NCBI GenBank assembly: GCA_035444205.1
Contig: DAOMOD010000028.1
Span: 1 to 26,940 of the forward strand
Reading direction: 5' to 3'
Source of the DNA: DAOMOD01 sp035444205
Lineage (GTDB): Bacteria; Pseudomonadota; Gammaproteobacteria; Xanthomonadales; BPKI01
Length of the DNA stretch: 26,940 nt
Shown: piece after piece, positions 16,875 to 25,644 of the stretch
Numbering within the stretch: the stretch's first letter is position 1
How the letters are laid out: each line of letters opens with the position of its first letter
Position numbers and translations under genes: made by a program
Notes under the pieces: model-generated
What the model was told of the DNA's origin: nothing
The model's database searches: none
Seen by the model: only the letters and a program-made list of their open reading frames with translations

Positions 16875-17612
16875 ATGACCGACACCCTCAAACCCTTGTC
16901 CAGGGCCCGCAAGACCCCTGCCGGACGCAAGTCCGCGAGCCGCACCGGAAGGCCAGCCAATGATGCCGGAAGGCGTGCACGCCGCGAGCGCCTGCGCGAC
17001 CATACCCGCGAGGAGATCTTGGATGCCGCGCGTCGCGTGGTCCTGGAGCGCGGCATTGCCGGCACCACACTGGAGGCGGTCGCCCGCGACGTGGGCATGT
17101 CGAAGGCAGCGCTCTACTACTATTTCCCTTCCAAGGATGCGCTGCTCTTCGCGCTGGTTTTCGAGGTCATGGCCGGCCATGCCAGGACGATCCATGACGC
17201 GGTGGAGCAGACCACCTCGGGCGGGGCCGCGCTGGGCGCCATCGTGCGCGAGTCGTTCGCCGTCTTCTCGTCGAGACTCGACGACTTCCGTCTCGCCTTC
17301 CTGCACGCGCAGGTGACGGGCAAGGGGACGGTCCGTTTTGACGAGGCGCAATTCGCCCATGTCCGCCCGCTGAACGATCTCTGGTTCGAAGGCGCGGCGA
17401 AGAAGCTGCGCGAGCGACGCAGGAAGCGGAATGCTCCCGGCGCGGTGGAGCCCCGTCTGATGGCGTTCCTCGCCTACTGTTCCACCATCGGCCTGCTGAC
17501 GATGAAAGGTATGGTCGAAAGCCTGGATGATCCCTTGCGCTACTCCGATGAGCAGCTCGTCGAAGGGCTTGCCAGCGTCTTCGAAGCGGCCGCGACGTCC
17601 TGGTTCGGGTAG
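16875..17612 (+). CDS. TetR/AcrR-family transcriptional regulator
   Basis: 245-residue repressor-type protein. A highly basic 44-residue extension precedes the DNA-binding domain, which contains REEILDAARRVVLERG and the helix-turn-helix TTLEAVARDVGMSKAALYYYF (about 64-84), a near-textbook TetR pattern. The ligand-binding C-terminal domain is not assignable to a known effector. Starting at 16875 gives the only methionine in the extension; the basic tail is unusual and may add non-specific DNA contacts. The palindrome upstream suggests autoregulation and control of the divergent MAPEG gene. Confidence 0.9.
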   Translation: MTDTLKPLSRARKTPAGRKSASRTGRPANDAGRRARRERLRDHTREEILDAARRVVLERGIAGTTLEAVARDVGMSKAALYYYFPSKDALLFALVFEVMAGHARTIHDAVEQTTSGGAALGAIVRESFAVFSSRLDDFRLAFLHAQVTGKGTVRFDEAQFAHVRPLNDLWFEGAAKKLRERRRKRNAPGAVEPRLMAFLAYCSTIGLLTMKGMVESLDDPLRYSDEQLVEGLASVFEAAATSWFG

Positions 17613-17638
17613 GGCAATCCACGAAATCGTGGCGGAAG

Positions 17639-17671
17639 CGGACCGGGTCAGATTGGAGGAGCCCCGGTCCG
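17639..17671 (+). terminator. Candidate hairpin downstream of the TetR gene
   Basis: CGGACCGGG pairs with CCCGGTCCG (9-bp stem, 15-base loop that contains GGAGGAG). It begins 27 bases after the TetR stop and no T tract follows, so it may be a terminator or a leader structure. A separate small palindrome CCACGAAATCGTGG lies at 17619-17632. Confidence 0.3.
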
Positions 17672-17806
17672 GCGCGGCGGCTGTTGTGCTCTGTGCCGGC
17701 GGGAGACGAAATCGGGTCGCGATGCCAGCGGAACCGTGACCTTTCGCACGTGCGCGGTTCGATGCGGCCAAACACGATGCGCCACAGTCCCTGAGAGTCG
17801 ACTGCC

Positions 17807-18817
17807 ATGACCCACCGTTTTTCGCTCGTGTTGCTGGGCATGGTCCTTGCCCTTTGCATTCCGCAGGCCTGGGGCGGCGAATCCATGCAAGCGATCCGGA
17901 TGACCGAGTTCGGTGGCGTAGAGGTGCTCGACATCGCCTCCATGCCGCGCCCGGTTCCCGCCTCTGGCGAACTGTTGATACGCGTGCACGCCGCGGCCGT
18001 GAACCCGGTCGACGCACATATCCGACGGGGCTACGCGGCGGGATTCATCGACGTCGAAATGCCCTATGTGCCGGGTTTCGACGTCAGCGGTGTGGTCGCG
18101 GCAGTCGGTGAGGGTATCGACGGCTTCGCCGTGGGCGATCCGATATTCGCCATGCTGGATCTGAATCGCGGCGGCGCCTACGCCGAGTACGCGATCGTCA
18201 AGGCAGGCGAAGCGGCGCGCAAGCCGGAAAGCATCGGCCACGTCGAGGCCGCGGCGCTGCCGCTGGTGACGCTGACCGCGTGGCAGGCACTGTTCGACAC
18301 CGCTCAACTTGTCTCAGGGCAGACCGTGCTGATCCACGGCGGCTCCGGCGGGGTGGGGTCGGTGGCCATCCAGTTGGCGAAGGAACGCGGCGCCCGTGTC
18401 ATCACCACGGCCTCCCTGGGCAACCACGACTTTGCCCGCTCCCTGGGCGCCGACGTCGTTGTGGACTACCGCAGCGAGCGCTTCGAGGATGTGGCGAAGG
18501 ACGTCGATGTGGTGCTCGACACGGTCGGCGGCCCGACCCAGGAGCGTTCGCTGCAGGTACTGAAGAATGGCGGCGTGCTGGTGTCACTGGTCGGACTGGG
18601 CGAGTCCGCAAGGACCCCGCCCCGCGATATCCGGGCGATCGGCATCCTGGTGCGACCGGACGCCGCCCAACTCGGCATGATCGCTGCGCTGGTGGACCGC
18701 GGGCAGCTCAAGCCCGAGGTGTCCATGGTTCTGCCCGTGGAGCAGGTGGACGAGGCGCACCGGCAGATCGAGACCGGCCACACGCGCGGGAAGGTGGTTC
18801 TTCAGATCCTGAAGTAG
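17807..18817 (+). CDS. MDR-type NADPH:quinone oxidoreductase-like protein with N-terminal signal sequence
   Basis: 336-residue medium-chain dehydrogenase/reductase of the quinone oxidoreductase subgroup, which lacks the alcohol dehydrogenase zinc cysteines. The catalytic half has AAAVNPVDAHIRRG and PGFDVSGVVAAVG; the nucleotide-binding loop is HGGSGGVGSVAIQLA (GGSGGVG 178-184). The C-terminus ends GHTRGKVVLQIL, as expected. Unusually, the first 24 residues (MTHRFSLVLLGMVLALCIPQAW) look like a Sec signal peptide; an internal ATG at 17885 (MQAIRMTEFGG) would give the ordinary cytoplasmic enzyme of about 310 residues. Neither start has a strong ribosome site. About 35 bases separate it from the convergent cysteine synthase gene. 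Confidence 0.85.
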   Translation: MTHRFSLVLLGMVLALCIPQAWGGESMQAIRMTEFGGVEVLDIASMPRPVPASGELLIRVHAAAVNPVDAHIRRGYAAGFIDVEMPYVPGFDVSGVVAAVGEGIDGFAVGDPIFAMLDLNRGGAYAEYAIVKAGEAARKPESIGHVEAAALPLVTLTAWQALFDTAQLVSGQTVLIHGGSGGVGSVAIQLAKERGARVITTASLGNHDFARSLGADVVVDYRSERFEDVAKDVDVVLDTVGGPTQERSLQVLKNGGVLVSLVGLGESARTPPRDIRAIGILVRPDAAQLGMIAALVDRGQLKPEVSMVLPVEQVDEAHRQIETGHTRGKVVLQILK

Positions 18818-18852
18818 CCGCAAACGCGCGAACCGTTCGACCTCAATGGTTT

Positions 18853-20337
18853 TCAGCGCTTGTGCACCCAGCCCGGCAGCAACTGTGCGGGATCGAATTC
18901 GGCGCTCGAATCGAAGGGCACGCCCAGCGCCACAAGCCGTTGCTGAAGCTGGCCGCTGCGGTAAGCGTCGAAGGTTTCGCTGCAGCCGCCTATGAACTCG
19001 CCGCCGAGAAACACCTGCGGGATCGTGATGGACCCGCTGCGTGCCTTCAGTGCACTGCGAACCTGGCCGCCGCGGTCGTCACGCTGGTATTCGACGGAAT
19101 CGAGCCCGACCATGCGATAGGGGATTGCAGCCCCGGCAAACAGCTTGCGTACGGCCCAGCAGAACTCGCACCACTCCAGCGCGAACAGCACCAGGGGCTG
19201 TTTCACATCGGAGATGAAGCGGTCCACCAGCTCCTCGACTTCGGTCGAGGCCGCCGGCATCGCCACCGCTGCGCTCGGTGCCACGGCCGCCGGGGTGTCG
19301 AAGCGGTAGCCGGGCGTCGAGCGCGCGATCTCCCATTCTTCCTCGTTCATGTCGACCGCAATGGGGTCGAACAGCGGGGTCGTGAGGTAGCGCTCGCCGG
19401 TGTCGGGCAGCATGCACAGAATGGTGGTGCCCTCAGGTGCATCCTTTGCCAGGGACAGGGCGCCAGCAAAGGTGGCGCCTGCGGAGATTCCGCTGAAGAT
19501 GCCTTCCTGGCGTGCCAGGTCCCGTGCACAGCGCAATGCCTCGTTGCCGTCGATCGGAAGGATGCGGTCGATCCATTGCGCGGCCACCGCGTCTTCGGTG
19601 AGCTTGGGAATGAAGTCCGGCGACCAGCCTTGCATCAGGTGCGGGCGGAACAGCGGATGACTGCCGATCGGCGTGCCATCCGGCGCCCGCCGCTGGGCGA
19701 TGCCGCTGCCCAGGACCTGCGAATTGTCGGGCTCGCAGACCGCGATCCTCGTCTGCGGGCGCTCGCGCTTCAGCACGTCGGCCACACCCTTGAGCGTCCC
19801 CCCCGTGCCGTAGCCGGTCACCCACCAGTCGAGGCGTTCCCCGGCGAAATCGGCAAGGATCTCCTGTGCGGTGGTGCGGCGGTGCATGTCGGCATTGGCC
19901 TCGTTGTCGAACTGGCGACAGAGAAACCAGCCGTGCCTCTGCGCCAGTTCCACGGCCTTGGCCAGCATGCCGCTGCCCTTGAGGGCGGCCGGCGTCAGCA
20001 CCACGCGGGCACCCAGGAAGCGCATCATCCGCCGCCGCTCGATGCTGAAGTTCTCCGCCATGGTCACCACCAGTGGATAGCCCTTGGCGGCGCACACCAT
20101 GGCCAGGCCGATGCCGGTATTGCCGCTGGTGGCCTCGATCACGGTCTGTCCGGGACGCAGCGTGCCGCGACGCTCAGCGTCCTCGATGATGCCAAGCGCG
20201 AGCCGGTCCTTGACCGAGCCGAGCGGGTTGAAGGCTTCGCACTTGACGTAGAGGTTCACACCGGGCGGCGCGAGGCGGTTGATGCGCACCACCGGCGTGT
20301 CGCCGACGGTGGCGAGGATGCTGTCGAATCTGGCCAT
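18853..20337 (-). CDS. Cysteine synthase-like PLP enzyme fused to a glutaredoxin domain
   Basis: 494-residue two-domain protein. Residues 1 to about 330 are an O-acetylserine sulfhydrylase/cystathionine beta-synthase-type fold: PLP lysine K43 in NPLGSVKDR, the substrate loop SGNTG (71-75), the phosphate-binding loop GYGTGGTLKG, and GIFSGISAGA. A proline/alanine-rich linker (about 345-365) leads to a glutaredoxin domain with a CEFC active site (Cys390, Cys393) in LEWCEFCWAVRKLF and a downstream 'TIPQVFLGGEFIGGCSE' glutathione-binding region. It may make or handle cysteine, with the glutaredoxin reducing a partner thiol or persulphide; the substrate is not proven. ATG 20337 is the family start; the ribosome site is weak. 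Confidence 0.9.
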   Translation of the reverse strand: MARFDSILATVGDTPVVRINRLAPPGVNLYVKCEAFNPLGSVKDRLALGIIEDAERRGTLRPGQTVIEATSGNTGIGLAMVCAAKGYPLVVTMAENFSIERRRMMRFLGARVVLTPAALKGSGMLAKAVELAQRHGWFLCRQFDNEANADMHRRTTAQEILADFAGERLDWWVTGYGTGGTLKGVADVLKRERPQTRIAVCEPDNSQVLGSGIAQRRAPDGTPIGSHPLFRPHLMQGWSPDFIPKLTEDAVAAQWIDRILPIDGNEALRCARDLARQEGIFSGISAGATFAGALSLAKDAPEGTTILCMLPDTGERYLTTPLFDPIAVDMNEEEWEIARSTPGYRFDTPAAVAPSAAVAMPAASTEVEELVDRFISDVKQPLVLFALEWCEFCWAVRKLFAGAAIPYRMVGLDSVEYQRDDRGGQVRSALKARSGSITIPQVFLGGEFIGGCSETFDAYRSGQLQQRLVALGVPFDSSAEFDPAQLLPGWVHKR

Positions 20338-20355
20338 GGGAAACCCGCAGTCCGT

Positions 20356-20607
20356 TAGCCCGGATTTCTCACACCGGTCGCGGATGATCGCGCCGGGATC
20401 GTGGTGATTGGCGCCGGTCCGGAAGGCGGCGCATAGCCGTAGCTATGGGCCAACTGAGGACCAAGCCAAGCGCCGCGAGACCGGTGCGAGGGCCGCGAAG
20501 CGCGAAGATGCAGCGACACAGCATGTGCGCAGTTGCAGGTCGCTGAAATCCAGACGTGGCGGGGCTTGCGTGGCATCTTCGTGCGCCGGTGTGAGGAATG
20601 CGGGCTA
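20356..20607. mobile_element. MITE-like element with terminal inverted repeats
   Basis: A 252-bp non-coding block bounded by 22-base inverted ends at 20356-20377 and 20586-20607. Both ends read TAGCCC.GATTT/CATTC-CTCACACCGG in the inward direction and match at 20 of 22 positions (differences at positions 8 and 12). The interior holds GC-rich material with the TAGCCGTAGCTA palindrome near 20435 and a spurious small open frame. There is no transposase. A TAG is shared at both outer edges and could be part of a target duplication. This is the architecture of a non-autonomous element mobilised by a transposase elsewhere in the genome. Confidence 0.6.
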
Positions 20608-20877
20608 GGGGCCTGCTCTGTGTGGAGATGGCCAGTGTACCGGCTTGCCGAGGCTCGCTACGACCAATCCATGTCGCGATCCGGGTATTTCATTGCCGTA
20701 TGCCTGGATCAGCCACAGCGCTCGGCCGGCGACGAGCAGGTCACCGGTGGGGTACCACAGCGGTTTGCGCTGCGGGTGTCGCGGATCGGACCTGAAGAAG
20801 TCCGGATCGATGACGGCACTGGCGCCGAGGATGGACGGATTGCCGTCGCCGCTGACACGACTGGCCGCTTCGATCAA
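20605..20877 (-). pseudogene. ORF remnant ending in the MITE edge
   Basis: An open minus-strand frame with protein-like content: ILGASAVIDPDFFRSDPRHP followed by RKPLWYPTGDLLVAGRALW and LIQAYGNEIPG. It has no ATG; the nearest start is TTG at 20877, and the frame continues upstream without a stop. Its stop codon (20605-20607) is supplied by the end of the inverted-repeat element, so the C-terminus may be truncated by the insertion. I do not recognise the family. It may be a real small protein, a degraded gene or chance. Confidence 0.3.
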
Positions 20878-20926
20878 GCGAGCGGGCCTTGCGATGTCCC
20901 GACGCCACGATTCGAGTCGTGGTGGC

Positions 20927-21409
20927 TCAGTGCACCAGGAAATCGCCGCGCGCGGTGGGCGGCGGTTCCTGGCCGAGGTGGCGAAGCACCAGCCAGATCA
21001 CGCAGATCATCGCGTCCTTGACCTGGGACACGCGCTGCATCAGCGCGTCGCGACTCAGGCCGTCAAGGTAGAGGCGCTGGTTGAGGTGGACACGCTCCAG
21101 GGGTTCGCCGAGGCCGTTGAATTCGACGTGCATTTCGAGCAGGCGCAGGCGCAGGTCCCACAGCACCGAGTCGCGGAGCTGCGCGGGCAACGCCGCGAAC
21201 TGCCGGCGGTGCTGCACGGCGAGTTCCACCGTGGCCTGGATGCGGATCTGTTCGGCGGGGAATCGCGCCCTGGCGATCTGCACTCGGCGCTTGCCGGCGT
21301 CCTCGCCCACCAGAATCCAGCGCGCCTGCTCGTGATCGCGTTCGCTCACCGACCAGCCTTCGGCCATCAGCCAGTCCTTGATATCGATGCGCAGTTTGTC
21401 GTCGTTCAT
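20927..21409 (-). CDS. Conserved hypothetical protein, possibly DUF2299-like
   Basis: 160-residue cytoplasmic protein without signal peptide or membrane segments. It opens MNDDKLRIDIKDWLMAEGW and has an alpha/beta pattern (RWILVGEDAGKRRVQIAR) followed by a helical second half with 'LNQRLYLDGLSRDALMQRV'. The opening and size recall DUF2299, but that is a weak impression. Start 21409 is the first ATG of the frame. Function unknown; it is divergent from the drrAB exporter with about 184 bases between. Confidence 0.65.
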   Translation of the reverse strand: MNDDKLRIDIKDWLMAEGWSVSERDHEQARWILVGEDAGKRRVQIARARFPAEQIRIQATVELAVQHRRQFAALPAQLRDSVLWDLRLRLLEMHVEFNGLGEPLERVHLNQRLYLDGLSRDALMQRVSQVKDAMICVIWLVLRHLGQEPPPTARGDFLVH

Positions 21410-21593
21410 GGCGCAGGATGGTACGGCAACCGCGTGGTCGTGTCCGATCGACCGCCACCGGAGCGATCACCGACTTGCCAGCCCGTATTCATTGCCACTG
21501 TCCGCAGTAGTACGGTGGTGATAAATGCGGGCCAGGGTTCCGGGCCGAGGAGAGAACCAGTAGGCTTGGCGACCCTTCCGCATCCATCCACCC

Positions 21594-22549
<956 letters not shown>

Positions 22550-22553
<4 letters not shown>

Positions 22554-23359
22554 GCGGTTCGAACCTGCACGCCGTGTTGTCGCGGGAATCGCGGCCGGCG
22601 CCACCGAGCGCGCTGGCAGCCTCGCTGACGCTGGCCTGGCGCGCCATGCTCAAGATCAAGCACGTGCCGTTCCAGCTGTTCGACGTCACCGTGTTCCCGA
22701 TCATGATGACGGTGATGTTCACCTACCTGTTCGGCGGCGCCCTGGCGGGCTCCACCGAAGCCTACCTGCAGTACCTGCTGCCCGGCATCGTGGTGCAGAC
22801 CGTGGTGTTCCTGACCGTATACACGGGCGTGGGCATCAACACCGACATCGGCAAGGGTCTGTTCGACCGGTTCCGCTCCCTGCCGATCTGGCAGCCTGCG
22901 CCCATCGTCGGCGCGCTGCTGGGCGATCTGGCGCGCTATGCGCTGGCCGCATTGGTGGTGCTGACCGTCGGATGGATCCTCGGCTTCCGCGCCGAGGCCG
23001 GCTTCACCGGTGTGCTCCTGGCCGTGGCGCTGATGCTGGTTTTCGCCTCGGCTGTCTCCTGGCCATGGATCATCGTCGGCATGCTGGTGCGTTCGCCCGA
23101 GTCGGTGATGACCACCAGTTTTCTGGTGCTGTTCCCGATGACCTTCATCAGCAACATCTTCGTCGACCCGGCGACCATGCCCGGCTGGCTGCAGACAGTG
23201 GTGGCGCTGAACCCGGTGTCGCATCTGGCGACCGCATCGCGTGGTCTGATGCACGGCGGCGTGGCCATGGCCGACATCGTCTGGGTGCTGGCGGCATCGG
23301 CCGCATGTACCGCGGTGTTTGCGCCGATCGCGATGCGCATGTATCGACGCGAGCGCTGA
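22550..23359 (+). CDS. ABC-2 exporter permease, DrrB-like
   Basis: 269-residue membrane protein with about six hydrophobic segments. N-terminal family language 'LTLAWRAMLKIKHVPFQLFD' and 'FPIMMTVMFTYLFGGAL', a central 'GKGLFDRFRSLPIWQPAPIVG' cytoplasmic coupling loop, and late 'PMTFISNIFVDPATMPGWLQ' are typical of DrrB. Translationally coupled to the ATPase by ATGA at 22550-22553. Confidence 0.92.
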
Positions 23360-23423
23360 TCGGGGCTGCCAGGCATCGAGCCAATGGCCTGGTTTCGATC
23401 CGGAAGGTCTGGCGCGCGACGTC

Positions 23424-23452
23424 TTGGCGGAACCACGGATCGGGTAGATACT
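23424..23452 (+). promoter_or_regulatory. Candidate sigma70-type promoter
   Basis: TTGGCG (23424-23429), a 17-base spacer and GATACT (23447-23452, 4 of 6 matches to TATAAT), about 77 bases upstream of the 23529 start. Judged by eye. Confidence 0.35.
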
Positions 23453-23528
23453 GGGCACAGCAGCCAGACGTTCAAGGGGCGCCGTCCGGTCGGCGCATGG
23501 GCTGCGAGGGTGGCGAGGAGGCTTCGCG

Positions 23529-24352
23529 ATGATCCGCTATGTCAAGCGACGCGGCGGCACGTTCACCACGCGCATGTACGTGGGCGCGACGGACGCCGCA
23601 TGGAGAACCGACCTGCTGTGGGGCGACCGCGTGCAGGTACTGGACGACAGCGGCCCTCGCTGGCGGGTCAAGGCGCGGGGACGATTCGGTTTCGTCGATC
23701 CCGCCCATCTCGGCAGCCAGTCGCTTCTTGAGTTCTATTTCATCGATGTGGGGCAGGGCGATGGCGTGCTGATCCGCACGCCCGATCATCGGCATATCCT
23801 GATCGACGGCGGCTGGCCCAGGCGCAATCAACCGACCGGCAAGAACGCCGCCGACTTCGTCGACTGGAAGTTTGCCAAGGATTATGGAGCCGACGCGATC
23901 AAGCTCGATGTGATGATCTGCTCGCACAACGACCAGGACCACTACGGCGGCCTGTGGGACCTGCTCAATCCGCAACAGCACCACGAGCTGGACCTGCGCA
24001 AGGTGCAGACCGCATCGTGACGCCGCTGGTCTATTCCACCGAGCTTGCGCGCAGTGTCGGCTTCGGCAGCATTCGAAAGCTCGAAGTGGGCGATGGAGCG
24101 GGATCGATGCTGGCGGCTCTGGAGTCGGGCGATCTCGACCGCGCCGGGGTCACCTACCGTACCCTGCGGGCCGGTGATCGCAACGCGCGCACTTTCGAGA
24201 AGACCCTGGACCGCTGCAAGCTGGCGGCCGATATGGTGTACGGGCTCATCAATGTGCGCACCGACGGGCAGCGCATCATGTGCGCGGCGCTCAACGAGAA
24301 ATCGCCGACATGGAACGTCACTGATTTCCCTGCGCGGTTCGGCACGACCTGA
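23529..24352 (+). pseudogene. SH3/metallo-beta-lactamase (ComEC/Rec2-like) hydrolase gene with internal deletion
   Basis: The first frame (23529-24020, 163 residues, AGGAGG upstream) carries an SH3-like segment (about 15-60) and then an MBL fold start: 'FYFIDVGQGDGVLIRTPD' and the metal motif SHNDQDHYGG. It stops early after 'HHELDLRKVQTAS'. The second frame, entered at GTG 24017 and ending at 24352, carries the recognisable C-terminus of the same family: TPLVYSTELARSV, then 'GQRIMCAALNEKSPTWNV' and 'FPARF'. Intact relatives have several hundred residues between these parts, including the rest of the metal site, so the middle has been lost with a frameshift. The product is presumably inactive. 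A GTGA overlap at the junction could still allow coupled translation. Confidence 0.7.
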
Positions 24353-24396
24353 ACGGTACGGCGATGTGGGACTCCTGCCGTTGACAGGGCCCGAAG

Positions 24397-25512
24397 TCAG
24401 GCGCGGTCGCCTGGTACGCGCTCGCGTCCGACAGTGCGGTTGCGACCGCCCTGCTTGGCGCGGTAGAGCGCGCGGTCGGCTGCTTCCACCCACTCGCGCA
24501 GGCCAAGGCCGGCATCGGGCGGTGCGGCGAGGCCCAGGCTGACTGAGCAGCGCAATCCGGGAACGCCGGGAAAGTTCAGGGATTCGATGTCCGCACGCAG
24601 CGATTCGGCGAAAGCCTCGGCGCCGCTCGACCCCATGGGAAGAATCACCGCGAATTCGTCGCCGCCGATACGTCCTGCGTGGCCGGCATTGCCCAGGTGC
24701 TGGCGAATGCGGTTGGCGATTCCGCGCAGCACGTCGTCGCCGGCAATGTGGCCGTGGCGATCGTTGATGTCCTTGAGATAGTCCAGGTCGAGCAGCAGCA
24801 GGGTGGCATGGACGCCCTGTTGCTGGTGCCGCTCGAGGACTGCTTCGGCATACGCCTGCCAGGCGCCGCGGCTTTCGAGGCCGGTAAGCGCATCGAAGCG
24901 CGACAGCTGGTCCAGTTCCAGGTTCTGCCGTTGCAGCTTGCGCACCAGACGATACGTGCTGGCGCTGACCGTCAGCGTGTGGATGACCATGATCGGCAGG
25001 CAGGCAAGGATGACCAGGGTGCTGCTCGGGTACTGGACCGCAAAGCCGGTGAAGATGCCCGCGAGGATGATGGCAAGGACCATGCCCGGCAGGGAACGAA
25101 GCCACAGGCCGCGCACGCCGGAGTTGATCTTGTCGGCGGTGGCCACGGTCAGCAGCACGGCGGACGGCAGCAGGTTGAAGTGCATCAGCGGCACCCAGCT
25201 TCCGGCCAGGAAGGAATCGAGCATGAAATTGCGAAGCTCGGCGCGGAACGGGTCGCGGCTGCGGGCGGCGACGAGAAAGGCGACATGCGGCCAGAGGAAG
25301 CTCGTGGCTACAGCCCACACCCAGACAGGCCACGGCGAATCGAGTTCGAAAAGCACGGCGGACATGGGCAGCGCCGCCAGTCCCATGCCGAGTACGCGCA
25401 GGCGATAGGCGCGCCAGGGCAGGCGCGTCAGCCGTCGTTCCGATTCCGCCTGGATTGGCCGTGCCGGTTTGGATGGGAGTGGGCCGGACATCGGGAACAG
25501 AATAGGCTGCAT
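24397..25512 (-). CDS. Diguanylate cyclase with MASE2 membrane sensor (DgcC/AdrA type)
   Basis: 371-residue inner-membrane enzyme that makes cyclic di-GMP from two GTP. The N-terminal half is a MASE2 domain: 'FELDSPWPVWVWAVATSFLW', 'PHVAFLVAARSRDPFRAELR' and several hydrophobic segments. The GGDEF domain follows 'LELDQLSRFDALTGLESRGA' with GGDEF at 283-287 in RIGGDEFAVIL and 'LLLLDLDYLKDINDRHGH' binding GTP/metal. The active site is intact. There is no RxxD inhibitory site five residues before GGDEF, so product feedback through the I-site is not expected. Start 25512 was chosen over later ATG 25491; the frame is open to 25662 but the extension overlaps dinB and looks non-coding. E. coli DgcC of this type controls cellulose through cyclic di-GMP. 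Confidence 0.9.
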   Translation of the reverse strand: MQPILFPMSGPLPSKPARPIQAESERRLTRLPWRAYRLRVLGMGLAALPMSAVLFELDSPWPVWVWAVATSFLWPHVAFLVAARSRDPFRAELRNFMLDSFLAGSWVPLMHFNLLPSAVLLTVATADKINSGVRGLWLRSLPGMVLAIILAGIFTGFAVQYPSSTLVILACLPIMVIHTLTVSASTYRLVRKLQRQNLELDQLSRFDALTGLESRGAWQAYAEAVLERHQQQGVHATLLLLDLDYLKDINDRHGHIAGDDVLRGIANRIRQHLGNAGHAGRIGGDEFAVILPMGSSGAEAFAESLRADIESLNFPGVPGLRCSVSLGLAAPPDAGLGLREWVEAADRALYRAKQGGRNRTVGRERVPGDRA

Positions 25513-25644
25513 CCAGCCGCCGCGAAGCAAAGCTTTGTGTCCTTGCGGCGTGCGACGGCGACATGGGTGTTGGCGGGCGAAACGCGCAGCTCGCGCGATC
25601 TGCGCTGCATTCTGTACGGGGCCGGCCGATACACTGATGCCGTC

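Noticed and set aside
18280..20358. A 692-codon plus-strand open frame opposite the cysteine synthase-glutaredoxin gene
   Set aside because: The minus-strand gene has clear motifs throughout; the plus frame has none and starts inside the oxidoreductase gene.
20408..20608. Small plus-strand frame inside the MITE-like element
   Set aside because: It lies within the repeat, ends at the inverted repeat, and looks like the spurious frames often annotated in such elements.
25513..25644. LexA/SOS box upstream of dinB
   Set aside because: No CTG-N8-10-CAG or similar palindrome with a good fit was found; a TACACT (25630-25635) only weakly resembles a -10 box.
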